This document shows positions 35,715 to 43,498 of a DNA stretch of 64,000 nucleotides, piece by piece (the first letter of the stretch is position 1; each line of letters starts with the position of its first letter). The notes beneath the pieces are model-generated. The model was given only the letters and a program-made list of their open reading frames with translations, searched no databases and had not been told where the DNA came from. This DNA comes from Paenibacillus sp. HWE-109 (GTDB lineage: Bacteria; Bacillota; Bacilli; Paenibacillales; NBRC-103111), in contig NZ_CP091881.1 of the NCBI RefSeq assembly GCF_022163125.1, positions 5,208,001 to 5,272,000 of the forward strand. Reading direction: 5' to 3'. A program made the translations under genes and the position numbers.

Positions 35715-36725
35715 CTATACTTTCAATTCCGCATGGATCGTTGTTGAATTTTCGATTTGAATCGTCGCATGCGTGATTTGGAAGCGTTCCTCCAGCAGAT
35801 GAATGGCTTGCTGCAGAATGGCTTGACTATCCAAGTGATCGGCAATGAGCAAATGACAGCTAAGTGAATCAAGACCTGATGTGATCGTCCATATGTGCAA
35901 ATCATGCACATTAATGACACCTTCAATCCCCTCAAGCATTTGTTGGACATCCCCTAATGAGACGCTCTGCGGCGTTCCTTCCATTAAAATGTGAATGGTC
36001 GATTTCAGTACTCCCCAGGCTCCTTTTAGAATCAGCAGCGATACAAGGACACTTATTATTGGATCGGCTGCATACCAGCCAAAAATCAGCATGACAGCTC
36101 CAGCTGCGATCGCTCCGACAGAACCCAGTGCATCTCCAAGAATATGCAGATAAGCGCTGCGCAGATTTAAATTGCTGTGCACATCGCCTTTGCGCATGAG
36201 AGTCCATGCGCTCAGCAGATTGGCTATCAAACCTACACTGGCAATCAGCATCATGGAACCGCTGGCCACCGTAGGAGGATGGAGGAATCGCCCGACAGCT
36301 TCCCAAATGATGAACCCCGCAATAACAAAGAGGGTCACCGCATTGAAGAGGGCTGCCAAAATCTCGGTCCGATGGAAGCCATAGGATTTCTTGGCAGAGG
36401 TAGGCTTGGCTGCGAACCACATCGCCACAAGACTTAAAGCAAGCGACCCGGCATCGCTCAGCATGTGTCCAGAATCCGAGAGCAGCGCCAAGCTATTCGT
36501 CCATAAACCACCGATAAATTCCAAAAACATAATGCCTGCTGTGATGATAAGTGCAATAAGCAGTCCTTGTTTATTTCCCCCATGCCCATGATGGTGATGC
36601 CCGTGATCGTGCCCATGATGATGGCCTTCATGTGCGTGATTGTGGCCTTTGCGAGTTCCCTGATCGCTGCAAGCTGTATGATCCTTATGATCATGTGAGT
36701 GTACTTGTGATGAATGTTGATGCAT
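35715..36725 (-). CDS. Cation diffusion facilitator (CzcD-type metal exporter)
   Basis: 336 residues. A histidine-rich cytoplasmic N-terminus of about 50 residues (HHGHDHGHHHHGHGG at the end) binds metal. It is followed by six membrane spans with the transport-site motifs LLSDSGHMLSDAGS (span 2) and AYLHILGDALGSVG (span 5), both H-x3-D, matching Zn/Cd/Co exporters. A C-terminal ferredoxin-like dimer domain ends at about residue 330. ATG at 36725 has AAGGAGG 6 bases upstream. A good promoter with a possible metal-repressor site lies upstream. Confidence 0.95.
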   Translation of the reverse strand: MHQHSSQVHSHDHKDHTACSDQGTRKGHNHAHEGHHHGHDHGHHHHGHGGNKQGLLIALIITAGIMFLEFIGGLWTNSLALLSDSGHMLSDAGSLALSLVAMWFAAKPTSAKKSYGFHRTEILAALFNAVTLFVIAGFIIWEAVGRFLHPPTVASGSMMLIASVGLIANLLSAWTLMRKGDVHSNLNLRSAYLHILGDALGSVGAIAAGAVMLIFGWYAADPIISVLVSLLILKGAWGVLKSTIHILMEGTPQSVSLGDVQQMLEGIEGVINVHDLHIWTITSGLDSLSCHLLIADHLDSQAILQQAIHLLEERFQITHATIQIENSTTIHAELKV

Positions 36726-36799
36726 AGCAATTCCTCCTTGCGCTCTGCCCCTTAGAATGGAGTGTTATCCTGCAAAATATTCCTGCTCATTCAACACAT

Positions 36800-36857
36800 G
36801 AATACATGAGCACTTGTTCATATATTATATAATACGGATTCAAACAATCAGCGTCAA
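36800..36857 (-). promoter_or_regulatory. Promoter and possible ArsR/SmtB-type operator of the cation exporter gene
   Basis: On the minus strand TTGACG (36852-36857), a 17-base spacer and TATTAT (36829-36834) form a promoter. Just downstream lies ATATGAACAAGTGCTCATGT, an imperfect inverted repeat near TGAACA / TCATGT that recalls CzrA/SmtB metal-repressor sites. The regulator assignment is inference. Confidence 0.45.
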
Positions 36858-36945
36858 GCCTTTTCCTTCCTTTTAAACAAACAAAAAAAGACCGACACAT
36901 TCGCTCTTCTTGCGAGCAAGTATCGATCTCATTGGCAATCAGGAC

Positions 36946-37170
36946 TTACGTTCCTGTGGCTATTTTGTTCGCTCCTGCTTCTATGCCGTCGGGATCGAAC
37001 GTAACCGTTGCGCTAAAAAGGGTCGTTGATACCGCGAAATCGCCGGTGATTCCGCCCCCGCCGCCGGAATTGGTTTTGGATGCGCTAGTCGGAGCAATGA
37101 TGAACGTATCTCCATTTACCAGATTTCCTTCATTTCTAATAATGTTGAATATTCCTACAAAAGAAGGCAT
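36946..37170 (-). CDS. GerPF/GerPA-like spore germination protein
   Basis: 74 residues beginning MPSFVGIFNIIRNEGNLVNGD and continuing to FIIAPTSASKTNSGGG and FSATVTFDPDGIEAGANK, the pattern of small GerPF-type proteins (short start, NxGxVNxGD turn, Gly-rich loop, FDPD turn). GerP proteins help germinants pass the spore coat. AAGGTG lies 9 bases before ATG at 37170; a TTG eight codons earlier lacks a site. It is a lone copy, not part of a gerPABCDEF operon. Confidence 0.8.
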   Translation of the reverse strand: MPSFVGIFNIIRNEGNLVNGDTFIIAPTSASKTNSGGGGGITGDFAVSTTLFSATVTFDPDGIEAGANKIATGT

Positions 37171-37245
37171 TCTGATCAGCACCTTATCTATCAATGTGAT
37201 AACAGTGTATGCCCATCTCCAACTGTTTGCTACTGCAATCGCAAT

Positions 37246-37914
37246 TTACAGATATTCAAGCAGCTCCGCGAAGCTGCGGATTCGAATATGCGCCCCTTCA
37301 AGCTCCCCGGATTCCCGGAATCCTGCATAATCGCAAGCCGCAACGGTTAAATGATTGCGAAGTCCTGCTTCCACATCCGAGGAACGATCACCTACCATCC
37401 AAGCCGATTGGATTTGATGGGTTTCAAGCAGGATTTGAACTAAATCGACTTTCGATTTCGTTTGATATTGCCCCGCACTGTACAACCCTTCAAACAAGTG
37501 CCCCAGTCCTTTAGCGGCAATCACATTTCTCACATAGTCTTCCAGCCCGTTGCTCGCCACAAATAAGCGAATCCCTCGGTCATGCAAAGCTTGCAGCGTT
37601 TCGGCAACGCCTTCATATAAATCGCCCTGACCTTCGTGCAAGCCATTCATCTGATAATTCAGCAGCAGCTTATCGGCTTCGTTACGCGCTTCTATAGAAG
37701 CTTCCGGCATGACCCGCTGCCAAATCTGTTCAAGCAGCATGCCAAGCGCTCCCAGGATCCGTTCTTCCGGCGGCGTTTCTCCTGTAAACAAGCCTTTGGC
37801 CCGAAGTTCATCGAATGTCGCATGATAAGCAGGCAGAAGAAGTGTTTCGGTTTGAAACAACGTCCCGTCCAAGTCAAAAAGCATAGCTTCTGGTTGTTTT
37901 CTCTGAATTGTCAT
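37246..37914 (-). CDS. HAD-family phosphatase (phosphoglycolate phosphatase/PpaX-like)
   Basis: 222 residues. Motif I is FDLDGTLFQTET (nucleophile Asp of DxDGT, about residues 14-18). A helical cap follows, then motif II LFVASNG (about 115-120), a Lys in KSKVDLV and motif IV VGDRSSDVEAG (about 172-181). Subfamily IA hydrolases act on small phosphoesters; the substrate is unclear. GGAGAAGGAG stands upstream of ATG. It lies in opposite orientation to nagB. Confidence 0.9.
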   Translation of the reverse strand: MTIQRKQPEAMLFDLDGTLFQTETLLLPAYHATFDELRAKGLFTGETPPEERILGALGMLLEQIWQRVMPEASIEARNEADKLLLNYQMNGLHEGQGDLYEGVAETLQALHDRGIRLFVASNGLEDYVRNVIAAKGLGHLFEGLYSAGQYQTKSKVDLVQILLETHQIQSAWMVGDRSSDVEAGLRNHLTVAACDYAGFRESGELEGAHIRIRSFAELLEYL

Positions 37915-38031
37915 CGCTCTAGCTCCTTCTCCGTTAGGAATTCCGAAAATATTCTAAAAAAAGTAATGATCTTAGATAAGAATGGCAAACATACCCATGT
38001 AAGTCAATGTTCATATTTGGCAAAAAGCCTG

Positions 38032-38075
38032 TTGCCGTAGCGATAAATTTCAGTTATGATTGAAATGTGTATAAT
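38032..38075 (+). promoter_or_regulatory. Candidate promoter region for nagB-nagA
   Basis: TTGCCG (38032-38037), 17 bases, TATGAT (38055-38060); a consensus TATAAT follows at 38070-38075 with only a weak -35. The surrounding 270 bases are AT-rich and non-coding. No clear GntR/NagR operator was recognised. Confidence 0.4.
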
Positions 38076-38186
38076 TCGATTGAAAAATGATATTTTTAAG
38101 CAAAATAGTTTCAGAATTCAGCTATACTCTATTTTTTTGATCACAATTCCATTGATAACTTGTCCATGAAAGTGAGGAATACCATC

Positions 38187-38915
38187 ATGAATCTTCATAT
38201 TTTTCAAAATCAACAAGAATTAAACGAGGCCGGAGCGGGCATTATCACTTCCCTTGTCCAGATGCAGCCTAGATCCGTTCTTGGCCTAGCCACAGGCGGA
38301 ACACCAGTCGGTATTTATGAGGAACTCGTGAAGTCCTATGATAAAGGGCGTGTAAGCTTCAAAAGCGTCACTACGTTCAACCTCGATGAATACGTTGGCT
38401 TACCGGTTGATCATTCCGAGAGCTATCATGCTTATATGCAGCAGCACTTGTTTAACCATATTGACCTGCCAGCTTCACAAGCACACATTCCTAATGGTAA
38501 TGCTGCTGATCTAGAAGCTGAATGCACTCGTTATAATGAGCTTCTGGATGAAGCAAAACAAATTGATTTGCAAATTCTCGGTCTAGGCCATAATGGGCAT
38601 ATCGGATTCAATGAACCCGACCATTCCTTGGTCAGCGGAACTCACCGCGTGGAGTTGAAAACAGAAACGCGCGAAGCCAATGCTCGTTATTTCAATACGA
38701 TTGACGAAGTGCCAACTCATGCTTTAACCATGGGGGTCGGTACGATTCTCAAAGCCAAAACAATTCTCTTGATCGTTCGCGGCGCTGACAAAGCAGAAAT
38801 CGTTCATCGCGCTCTGACAGGTCCGATTACGACTGAAATTCCTGCAACGCTTCTGCAAACACACCCGCACCTTGTCGTGCTTCTTGATGCCGAGGCTGGG
38901 AGGTTGTTCGAATGA
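38187..38915 (+). CDS. nagB: Glucosamine-6-phosphate deaminase
   Basis: Converts glucosamine-6-phosphate to fructose-6-phosphate and ammonia. The 242-residue length is normal. Conserved blocks are ATGGTPVGIYEEL, the active-site FNLDEYVGL (Asp67, Glu68) and GLGHNGHIGFNEP (His138). ATG at 38187 has GTGAGG 9 bases upstream; nine earlier in-frame codons are not conserved. The stop overlaps nagA by ATGA. Together they feed amino sugars into glycolysis. Confidence 0.97.
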   Translation: MNLHIFQNQQELNEAGAGIITSLVQMQPRSVLGLATGGTPVGIYEELVKSYDKGRVSFKSVTTFNLDEYVGLPVDHSESYHAYMQQHLFNHIDLPASQAHIPNGNAADLEAECTRYNELLDEAKQIDLQILGLGHNGHIGFNEPDHSLVSGTHRVELKTETREANARYFNTIDEVPTHALTMGVGTILKAKTILLIVRGADKAEIVHRALTGPITTEIPATLLQTHPHLVVLLDAEAGRLFE

Positions 38916-40084
38916 GTTCATTCGTCATCACGGGAGCCAAGATCGTAACCGAACAAGGCACTATTGAAGACGGATATCTGCATATCCAAGGTGGCGTAAT
39001 TGCTGCTATCGGCGAGATGTCGTCTTGGGATCAAACTTCAGCAGCCCCTGACGCCACGCTTCTTGATGCTCGCGGCAGTTGGCTGCTGCCTGGCTTCATC
39101 GATGTTCACGTGCATGGCGGATACGGCGCTGATTTCATGGATGCTGATCCAGAAACATTAGCGATCATCACGCGTTTTCATGCGCTTAACGGGACAACGG
39201 GAATGCTTGCTACAACAATGACTGCCCTGCGTGAAGACATCGACCGCGTACTTGGTGAAGTCCACGCTTATATGCAGCAACCTATGCCCTATGCCCAACT
39301 GCTGGGTGTGCATATGGAAGGCCCTTTCATCTCGCCTAAGTGGGCAGGCGCACAGGATCCCAAGCTCATGGTGACGCCTCAGCTTCCATGGCTCGAAGAC
39401 TGGAACGAGCGTTATCCGCAGCTCGTCAAGCAGTTGACCTTGGCCCCCGAACGCGAGGGGGGCCTTGCGATGATCGCGTGGTTGCGCGATCACGGCATCG
39501 TTGCCGCCTGCGGCCACACGGACGCCACCTACGCCGAGATTCAGGCGGCGGTTGGCGCGGGGCTCTCGCATGCGGTGCACACCTACAACGCGATGAAGCC
39601 GCTGCATCATCGCGAGCCTGGCACAGTCGGTGCGGTGCTCACCGACACCCGCATCAGCGGCGAGGTCATCGCCGATGGCCATCACGTGCACCCAGCAGCG
39701 ATTCGCCTGCTGGCTATGGTGAAGCAGCCGCATGGCTTGCTGCTGATCACGGACGCGATGTCCGCCGCCGGGCTCGGCGACGGCGAGTACGAGCTGGGCG
39801 GGCAAGCCGTCACCGTACAGGCGGGCGTTGCCCGGCTGACGGAAGGCGGCGCGCTCGCCGGCAGCACGCTGACGATGATCGAGGCGCTCCGGTTTATGGT
39901 GCGCGAGGTCGGTGTCAGCGTCGCAGACGCGAGCCGCTTCGCGAGCGGCAACCCGGCGCGGCTGCTGAAGCTCGAGGCGACGCACGGCTCGATCGCGCTA
40001 GGCAAGCAGGCTGACTTAGTACTCGTCAGCCCGGAGCTCGCGCTGGAGCAGGTTTGGATTCGCGGCAATGAAATCCGTGGTTGA
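38912..40084 (+). CDS. nagA: N-acetylglucosamine-6-phosphate deacetylase
   Basis: 390 residues of the amidohydrolase family. Metal and active-site motifs are seen: HVHGGYGADFMD, ACGHTDATYAE, HTYNAMKPLHHREPG, DGHHVHP and LLITDAMSAAGLGDG, the last with the catalytic Asp. It makes glucosamine-6-phosphate for NagB. The second half of the gene (about 39420-40060) is strikingly GC-rich and shifted in codon use compared with its first half. A terminator follows. No PTS or NagR gene is adjacent. Confidence 0.96.
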   Translation: MSSFVITGAKIVTEQGTIEDGYLHIQGGVIAAIGEMSSWDQTSAAPDATLLDARGSWLLPGFIDVHVHGGYGADFMDADPETLAIITRFHALNGTTGMLATTMTALREDIDRVLGEVHAYMQQPMPYAQLLGVHMEGPFISPKWAGAQDPKLMVTPQLPWLEDWNERYPQLVKQLTLAPEREGGLAMIAWLRDHGIVAACGHTDATYAEIQAAVGAGLSHAVHTYNAMKPLHHREPGTVGAVLTDTRISGEVIADGHHVHPAAIRLLAMVKQPHGLLLITDAMSAAGLGDGEYELGGQAVTVQAGVARLTEGGALAGSTLTMIEALRFMVREVGVSVADASRFASGNPARLLKLEATHGSIALGKQADLVLVSPELALEQVWIRGNEIRG

Positions 40085-40096
40085 TGCTTATTAGAT

Positions 40097-40142
40097 AAGA
40101 GGCTGCCTCATCAGGTTAACACCTGGTGAGCAGCCTCTTTTT
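40097..40142 (+). terminator. Terminator of the nagBA operon
   Basis: AAGAGGCTG-CTCA-type arm pairs with its complement ending AGCAGCCTCTT, loop TTAA, followed by TTTTT. Confidence 0.85.
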
Positions 40143-40260
40143 GCAGCAGTCCCTCATGGAGCTATTGTAAAAAGGCAGGAATCACTGACTGAATGTCGAA
40201 CAACGTTAATGATTTGTATGCCACAGCCCCATGCTTTCTCAGGAAGGATATGATACGCCA

Positions 40261-41019
40261 ATGCTCTATCTTATTAAAATCGCTTATACCTTGATTTTCC
40301 CGCCGGGAATCATTATTCTGCTCCTGCTCTGTATCGCTATCTGGCTGCAACAGAAAAAAGAGTACATCAGTACTCTTCTCGTCGGGCTGGCCGCGGTGCT
40401 GCTTGCAGTATGTTCCATGCCTTCCTTCAGCAATGCTTTGCTAAATAGCATAGAGAGCAGATACTCACCTCCAGCGCAGGTTTCAGGCGATGTCCTGGTG
40501 ATGCTGACAGGAGGGGCAACCTTAGACACGGCTGACCCGCTTACGCATGGAGAAGGCTACCTAACAGCCAACACAGCTGCTCGTGTACTCACCGTTGCCG
40601 AGCTTTATCGAAGCACGAAGCTGCCCATCCTCCTCTCCGGCGGTCAGGTATTCAGCGACACAGGCAATGAATCTCAGATTGCCAAACGGCATCTGCTCGC
40701 GCTTGGTATTCCCGAAACAGCGATATACATGGATGACACCAGTCGCAATACCGAAGAGAATGCCCAGCATACGCTTGCCCTTCTCACCAAGAATGGCTGG
40801 AAACAGCCTGTTCTCATCACTTCTGCCTTCCATATGGCGAGGTCTGTGAAGCAGTTTCAGAAACTCAAAATGGCGGTTATTCCTTATCCAACGGATTACA
40901 TCTCCCAGCAAAAACAGGAGCTCACCTTCAGCAAATTCGTCCCTTCTTCAAGCGGTCTGGCTGTTACAGGGATTGCATTGAAGGAATTTTTGGGCTTGTT
41001 TGCGGCCAGGAACGGATGA
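40261..41019 (+). CDS. YdcF/SanA-family (DUF218) membrane-anchored protein
   Basis: About 252 residues. Two N-terminal hydrophobic spans (LIKIAYTLIFPPGIIILLLL and ISTLLVGLAAVLLAVCS) precede the DUF218 domain: VLVMLTGGA, LPILLSGGQ, SRNTEENAQHTLALL and VLITSAFHMARSVKQF. Proteins of this family are linked to cell-envelope functions in other bacteria; the activity is unproven. The start is uncertain: AGGAAGG lies 13 bases before ATG at 40261, and an ATG ten codons earlier has no site. Confidence 0.85.
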   Translation: MLYLIKIAYTLIFPPGIIILLLLCIAIWLQQKKEYISTLLVGLAAVLLAVCSMPSFSNALLNSIESRYSPPAQVSGDVLVMLTGGATLDTADPLTHGEGYLTANTAARVLTVAELYRSTKLPILLSGGQVFSDTGNESQIAKRHLLALGIPETAIYMDDTSRNTEENAQHTLALLTKNGWKQPVLITSAFHMARSVKQFQKLKMAVIPYPTDYISQQKQELTFSKFVPSSSGLAVTGIALKEFLGLFAARNG

Positions 41020-41043
41020 ACCCCATCCTAGTACTGGTTACGC

Positions 41044-41229
41044 CTTACGAACTCAGAAACCCTTATTTGATCAAAATACCTCTGTTCAAAATTATTACGA
41101 ACTTCAGATGCGTTATTTCAATAAATAGATGAGCATTTCATGCTTAAACGGTGCGATAACGCCTCTTCAGTTCATTAGATTGAAAACGAAGCCGTTTTCG
41201 GGCCAATAAGCACAATACAGTTCGTTAGA
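41044..41229. repeat. Dispersed intergenic repeat B, copy 2
   Basis: Collinear with 15975-16160: CTTACGAACTCAGAAACC, CAGATGCGTTATTTCAA, TAACGCC then CAGTTCATTAGATT, AATAAGCACAATACAGTTC. Both copies are exactly 186 bases with the chosen limits. Confidence 0.75.
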
Positions 41230-41249
41230 ACTCGAATCGAAATGAACTG

Positions 41250-41345
41250 AATCGCATCCAATCAATCGAATCCACTCGCTCTAATCCAATCCAATCAATC
41301 GAATCCACTCGCTCCAATCCAATCCAATCAATCCACTCAAACTCG
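41250..41345. repeat. 33-bp tandem repeat, about 2.5 units
   Basis: ATCAATCGAATCCACTCGCT recurs at 41261 and 41294, a 33-base period, with a degenerate third unit. It lies just downstream of cotJC. Confidence 0.7.
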
Positions 41346-41365
41346 CTCGACTTGCATCTCCCCGT

Positions 41366-41935
41366 TCAGAACACCTTCTGCGCCTCCCGGTCATCCTTCA
41401 AAATCTCCACCGCTTCCCGGAACCGCAGGGAGTGCACGATCTCCCGCTCCCGGAGAAATTTCAGACTGTCCTGCAAATCGACATCATCTGTCAGATCAAT
41501 CAACCATTGATACGTCGCTCTCGCTTTCTCCTCGGCCGCGATATCCTCATAGAGATCAGCTATCGGGTCTCCCTTCGCTTGTATGTAGGCAGCTGTCCAT
41601 GGAACCCCCGATGCGTTCTGATAGAAGAGCGCCCTGTCGTGGCTCACATAGTGATCATCCAAGCCAGCAGCTTTCAGCATATCTATCGTCGCATCCTTAG
41701 TCAGCTTATAGACCATCGTAGCAATCATCTCGAGATGAGCGAATTCCTCCGTTCCAATATCCGTCAATAAGCCCACAACTTTATCCGGAATCGTATAACG
41801 CTGATTCAAGTAACGCAATGCTGCGGCAAGTTCTCCGTCAGCCCCTCCATACTGTTCAAGCAGGAGTTTGGCCATTCGCGGGTCGCATTTGCTGACTCTG
41901 ACCGGATACTGCAGCTTTTTCTCATAGATCCACAT
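41366..41935 (-). CDS. cotJC: Spore coat protein CotJC (manganese catalase family)
   Basis: 189 residues. It starts MWIYEKKLQYPVRVSKCDPRMAKLLLEQYGG and follows the Mn-catalase-like fold with metal-ligand glutamates in GTEEFAHLEMIA, DIAAEEKARATYQ and LREREIVHSLRFREAVE. CotJC is a component of the spore coat. ATG has AAGGAGGA 5-6 bases upstream and 15 bases separate it from cotJB. Last gene of the cotJABC operon. Confidence 0.95.
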   Translation of the reverse strand: MWIYEKKLQYPVRVSKCDPRMAKLLLEQYGGADGELAAALRYLNQRYTIPDKVVGLLTDIGTEEFAHLEMIATMVYKLTKDATIDMLKAAGLDDHYVSHDRALFYQNASGVPWTAAYIQAKGDPIADLYEDIAAEEKARATYQWLIDLTDDVDLQDSLKFLREREIVHSLRFREAVEILKDDREAQKVF

Positions 41936-41950
41936 GCGCGTTCCTCCTTC

Positions 41951-42217
41951 TCAGACTTGCCAAGGCCAGGGAGTATTCACCCACTGCCAGGGATGTTTGC
42001 TGTAGGCATGCCCGAATGGCATGAGGGGTCCGAAAGCCAATTCAAACTCATTCGCAAGGTGCATTCTTTTTTGGGCGAATTGATTATACTGCTGCAGAGC
42101 AGCTAAATCATCAGGGTGGGTGTCCAAATACAAGGTCAACTCCACAAGTACAAAATCAACAGCTTGCAAATCATGCAACTGTCTGTAGTACGACTCTGGC
42201 AGCACGGGCTGACTCAT
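41951..42217 (-). CDS. cotJB: Spore coat protein CotJB
   Basis: 88 residues; YYRQLHDLQAVDFVLVELTLYLDTHPDD and the C-terminal GPLMPFGHAYSKHPWQWVNTPWPW are hallmark CotJB sequence. It is translated from an ATG with GGAGAG upstream, right after cotJA. Confidence 0.95.
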   Translation of the reverse strand: MSQPVLPESYYRQLHDLQAVDFVLVELTLYLDTHPDDLAALQQYNQFAQKRMHLANEFELAFGPLMPFGHAYSKHPWQWVNTPWPWQV

Positions 42218-42219
42218 CG

Positions 42220-42438
42220 TTATCGCTCTCCTTCGACATCTTTGGCTTCATAGGGGCCGAATAATGAGGGCCAGAGGGTACCTCTTTTCAACGCCTCATA
42301 AGGGCTGTACTGCGGCAAGCCTGGTGGTTGAAAATGGATATACAACTGGGGCGGCGTGTTATAGAATTTCACTCGAATCGGTGGACAAGGATCAAAGGGA
42401 CTGATGTAAGGGTAGTAGCTTTTGAATTGCGAGTACAT
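42220..42438 (-). CDS. cotJA: Spore coat protein CotJA
   Basis: 72 residues rich in Pro and Tyr (YYPYISPFDPCPPIRVK, PPQLYIHFQPPGLPQYSP, then ALKRGTLWPSLFGPYE), as in CotJA. GAGGAGGAG precedes ATG. First gene of the operon; mother-cell sigma-E control is known for cotJ, but I could not identify the promoter with confidence. Confidence 0.93.
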   Translation of the reverse strand: MYSQFKSYYPYISPFDPCPPIRVKFYNTPPQLYIHFQPPGLPQYSPYEALKRGTLWPSLFGPYEAKDVEGER

Positions 42439-42637
42439 GCGTCTCCTCCTCTTTTCATGAACGACACAACATTCAACAGGCGCAGCGGCATAAGCCTATA
42501 TGCTCGTTATATGCAGGAGGACTTGGTCAAAATCACTGGATTTCCAAGATTTCCATCTAGTCTGATTCAACGATTCATTGTTAAAATAAGAAAAGTTCAC
42601 GAAATGACACCAAGACTACCAACAGGAGGGAACGACG

Positions 42638-43327
42638 ATGATTAGATCCAAGCTGGTTTTCGCAACTGCCGCTATGCTCTTGACAGTATCTTTAAGCAGT
42701 GTAATCCCCATCTCGCCTGTTTCCGCTGCAACTGCTGCAGGTACATCCAGCACCATGCTTGCGCAAGGTATGACAAGTTCCTCTGTTGCGGAGCTTCAAC
42801 AAAATTTAAAAACGCTTGGGTTCTTTACATACCCGACAGCTACCGGTTACTTTGGCACGATAACGACACAAGCGGTAAAAGACTACCAGAAAGCTTACAG
42901 TCTCCCGCAGACAGGTATGGTTGACGCCGTAACGAACACCAGTGTTTCCCATGCATTGACGAAACGCACCCTAATGGCGGATGCGCTTACATATCTGCGT
43001 GTTCCTTATCTTTGGGGCGGCGCTACGCCGCAAGGATTTGATTGCTCCGGCTTTATTTACTACTTATTCCAGAAGCATGGCATCCCAGCGACACGGACAA
43101 CCTCTAAGGCGCTATTCGATAGCGGCACTTCTATCAGCACAAGCACTTTGCAGCCAGGCGATTTAGTGTTTTTCGCTATTGCTACGCCGGGGGTTATCGA
43201 TCATGTAGGCTACTACATGGGTGACGGTCAGTTCTTATCCGCCACCCGGTCGGCGGGGATTTATCCGCAAGCTTTGATGAATTCATATTGGGGACCCAAA
43301 TTTATGGGGGCCAAGCGCGTGTATTGA
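42638..43327 (+). CDS. Secreted NlpC/P60 endopeptidase with peptidoglycan-binding domain
   Basis: 229 residues: a signal peptide to about residue 31 (cut near VSAATA), a PG_binding_1 domain (about 46-107, SVAELQQNLKTLGFF and ITTQAVKDYQKAYSLPQTG), then an NlpC/P60 domain with catalytic Cys136 (GFDCSGFIYY) and His189 (IDHVGYYMG). It should cleave cell-wall stem peptides outside the membrane. ACAGGAGGGA precedes ATG. Divergent from cotJABC. Confidence 0.92.
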   Translation: MIRSKLVFATAAMLLTVSLSSVIPISPVSAATAAGTSSTMLAQGMTSSSVAELQQNLKTLGFFTYPTATGYFGTITTQAVKDYQKAYSLPQTGMVDAVTNTSVSHALTKRTLMADALTYLRVPYLWGGATPQGFDCSGFIYYLFQKHGIPATRTTSKALFDSGTSISTSTLQPGDLVFFAIATPGVIDHVGYYMGDGQFLSATRSAGIYPQALMNSYWGPKFMGAKRVY

Positions 43328-43449
43328 CATTCAAAATTTTCTGCGTGAGCACCTTCAGCGCCTTATTGTCACGCTAGACAGAAAACGATCGTCCCTAAGA
43401 TCTTATTAATCATCACTAAAATCCCTTTCCTATTGGAGTAGCTTCTTGA

Positions 43450-43490
43450 CAACAATGACGCTGCTATAGTCAGCAGCGTCATTGTTTTAT
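43450..43490. terminator. Bidirectional terminator between NlpC/P60 and solute-binding protein genes
   Basis: AACAATGACGCTGCT pairs perfectly with AGCAGCGTCATTGTT around ATAGTC, with TTTTAT on the plus side; the genes converge here. Confidence 0.85.
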
Positions 43491-43498
43491 GTTGTTAG

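Larger units (their letters stand above)
41020..41365. other. Intergenic region with repeat B and a 33-bp tandem repeat
   Basis: A gap of about 346 bases between the YdcF-like gene and cotJC (convergent). It holds dispersed repeat B copy 2 (41044-41229) followed by the tandem repeat (41250-41345). No gene seen. Confidence 0.8.

Noticed and set aside
37915..38186. A glmS-type ribozyme or other riboswitch before nagB
   Set aside because: No conserved core could be recognised in this AT-rich 270-base leader.
39158..40014. Long frames on both strands over the second half of nagA
   Set aside because: They are shadows caused by high GC in a real amidohydrolase gene; the nagA frame carries all the motifs.
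41250..41345. CRISPR-like array
   Set aside because: The repeats are directly adjacent with no unique spacers and no cas genes are near.
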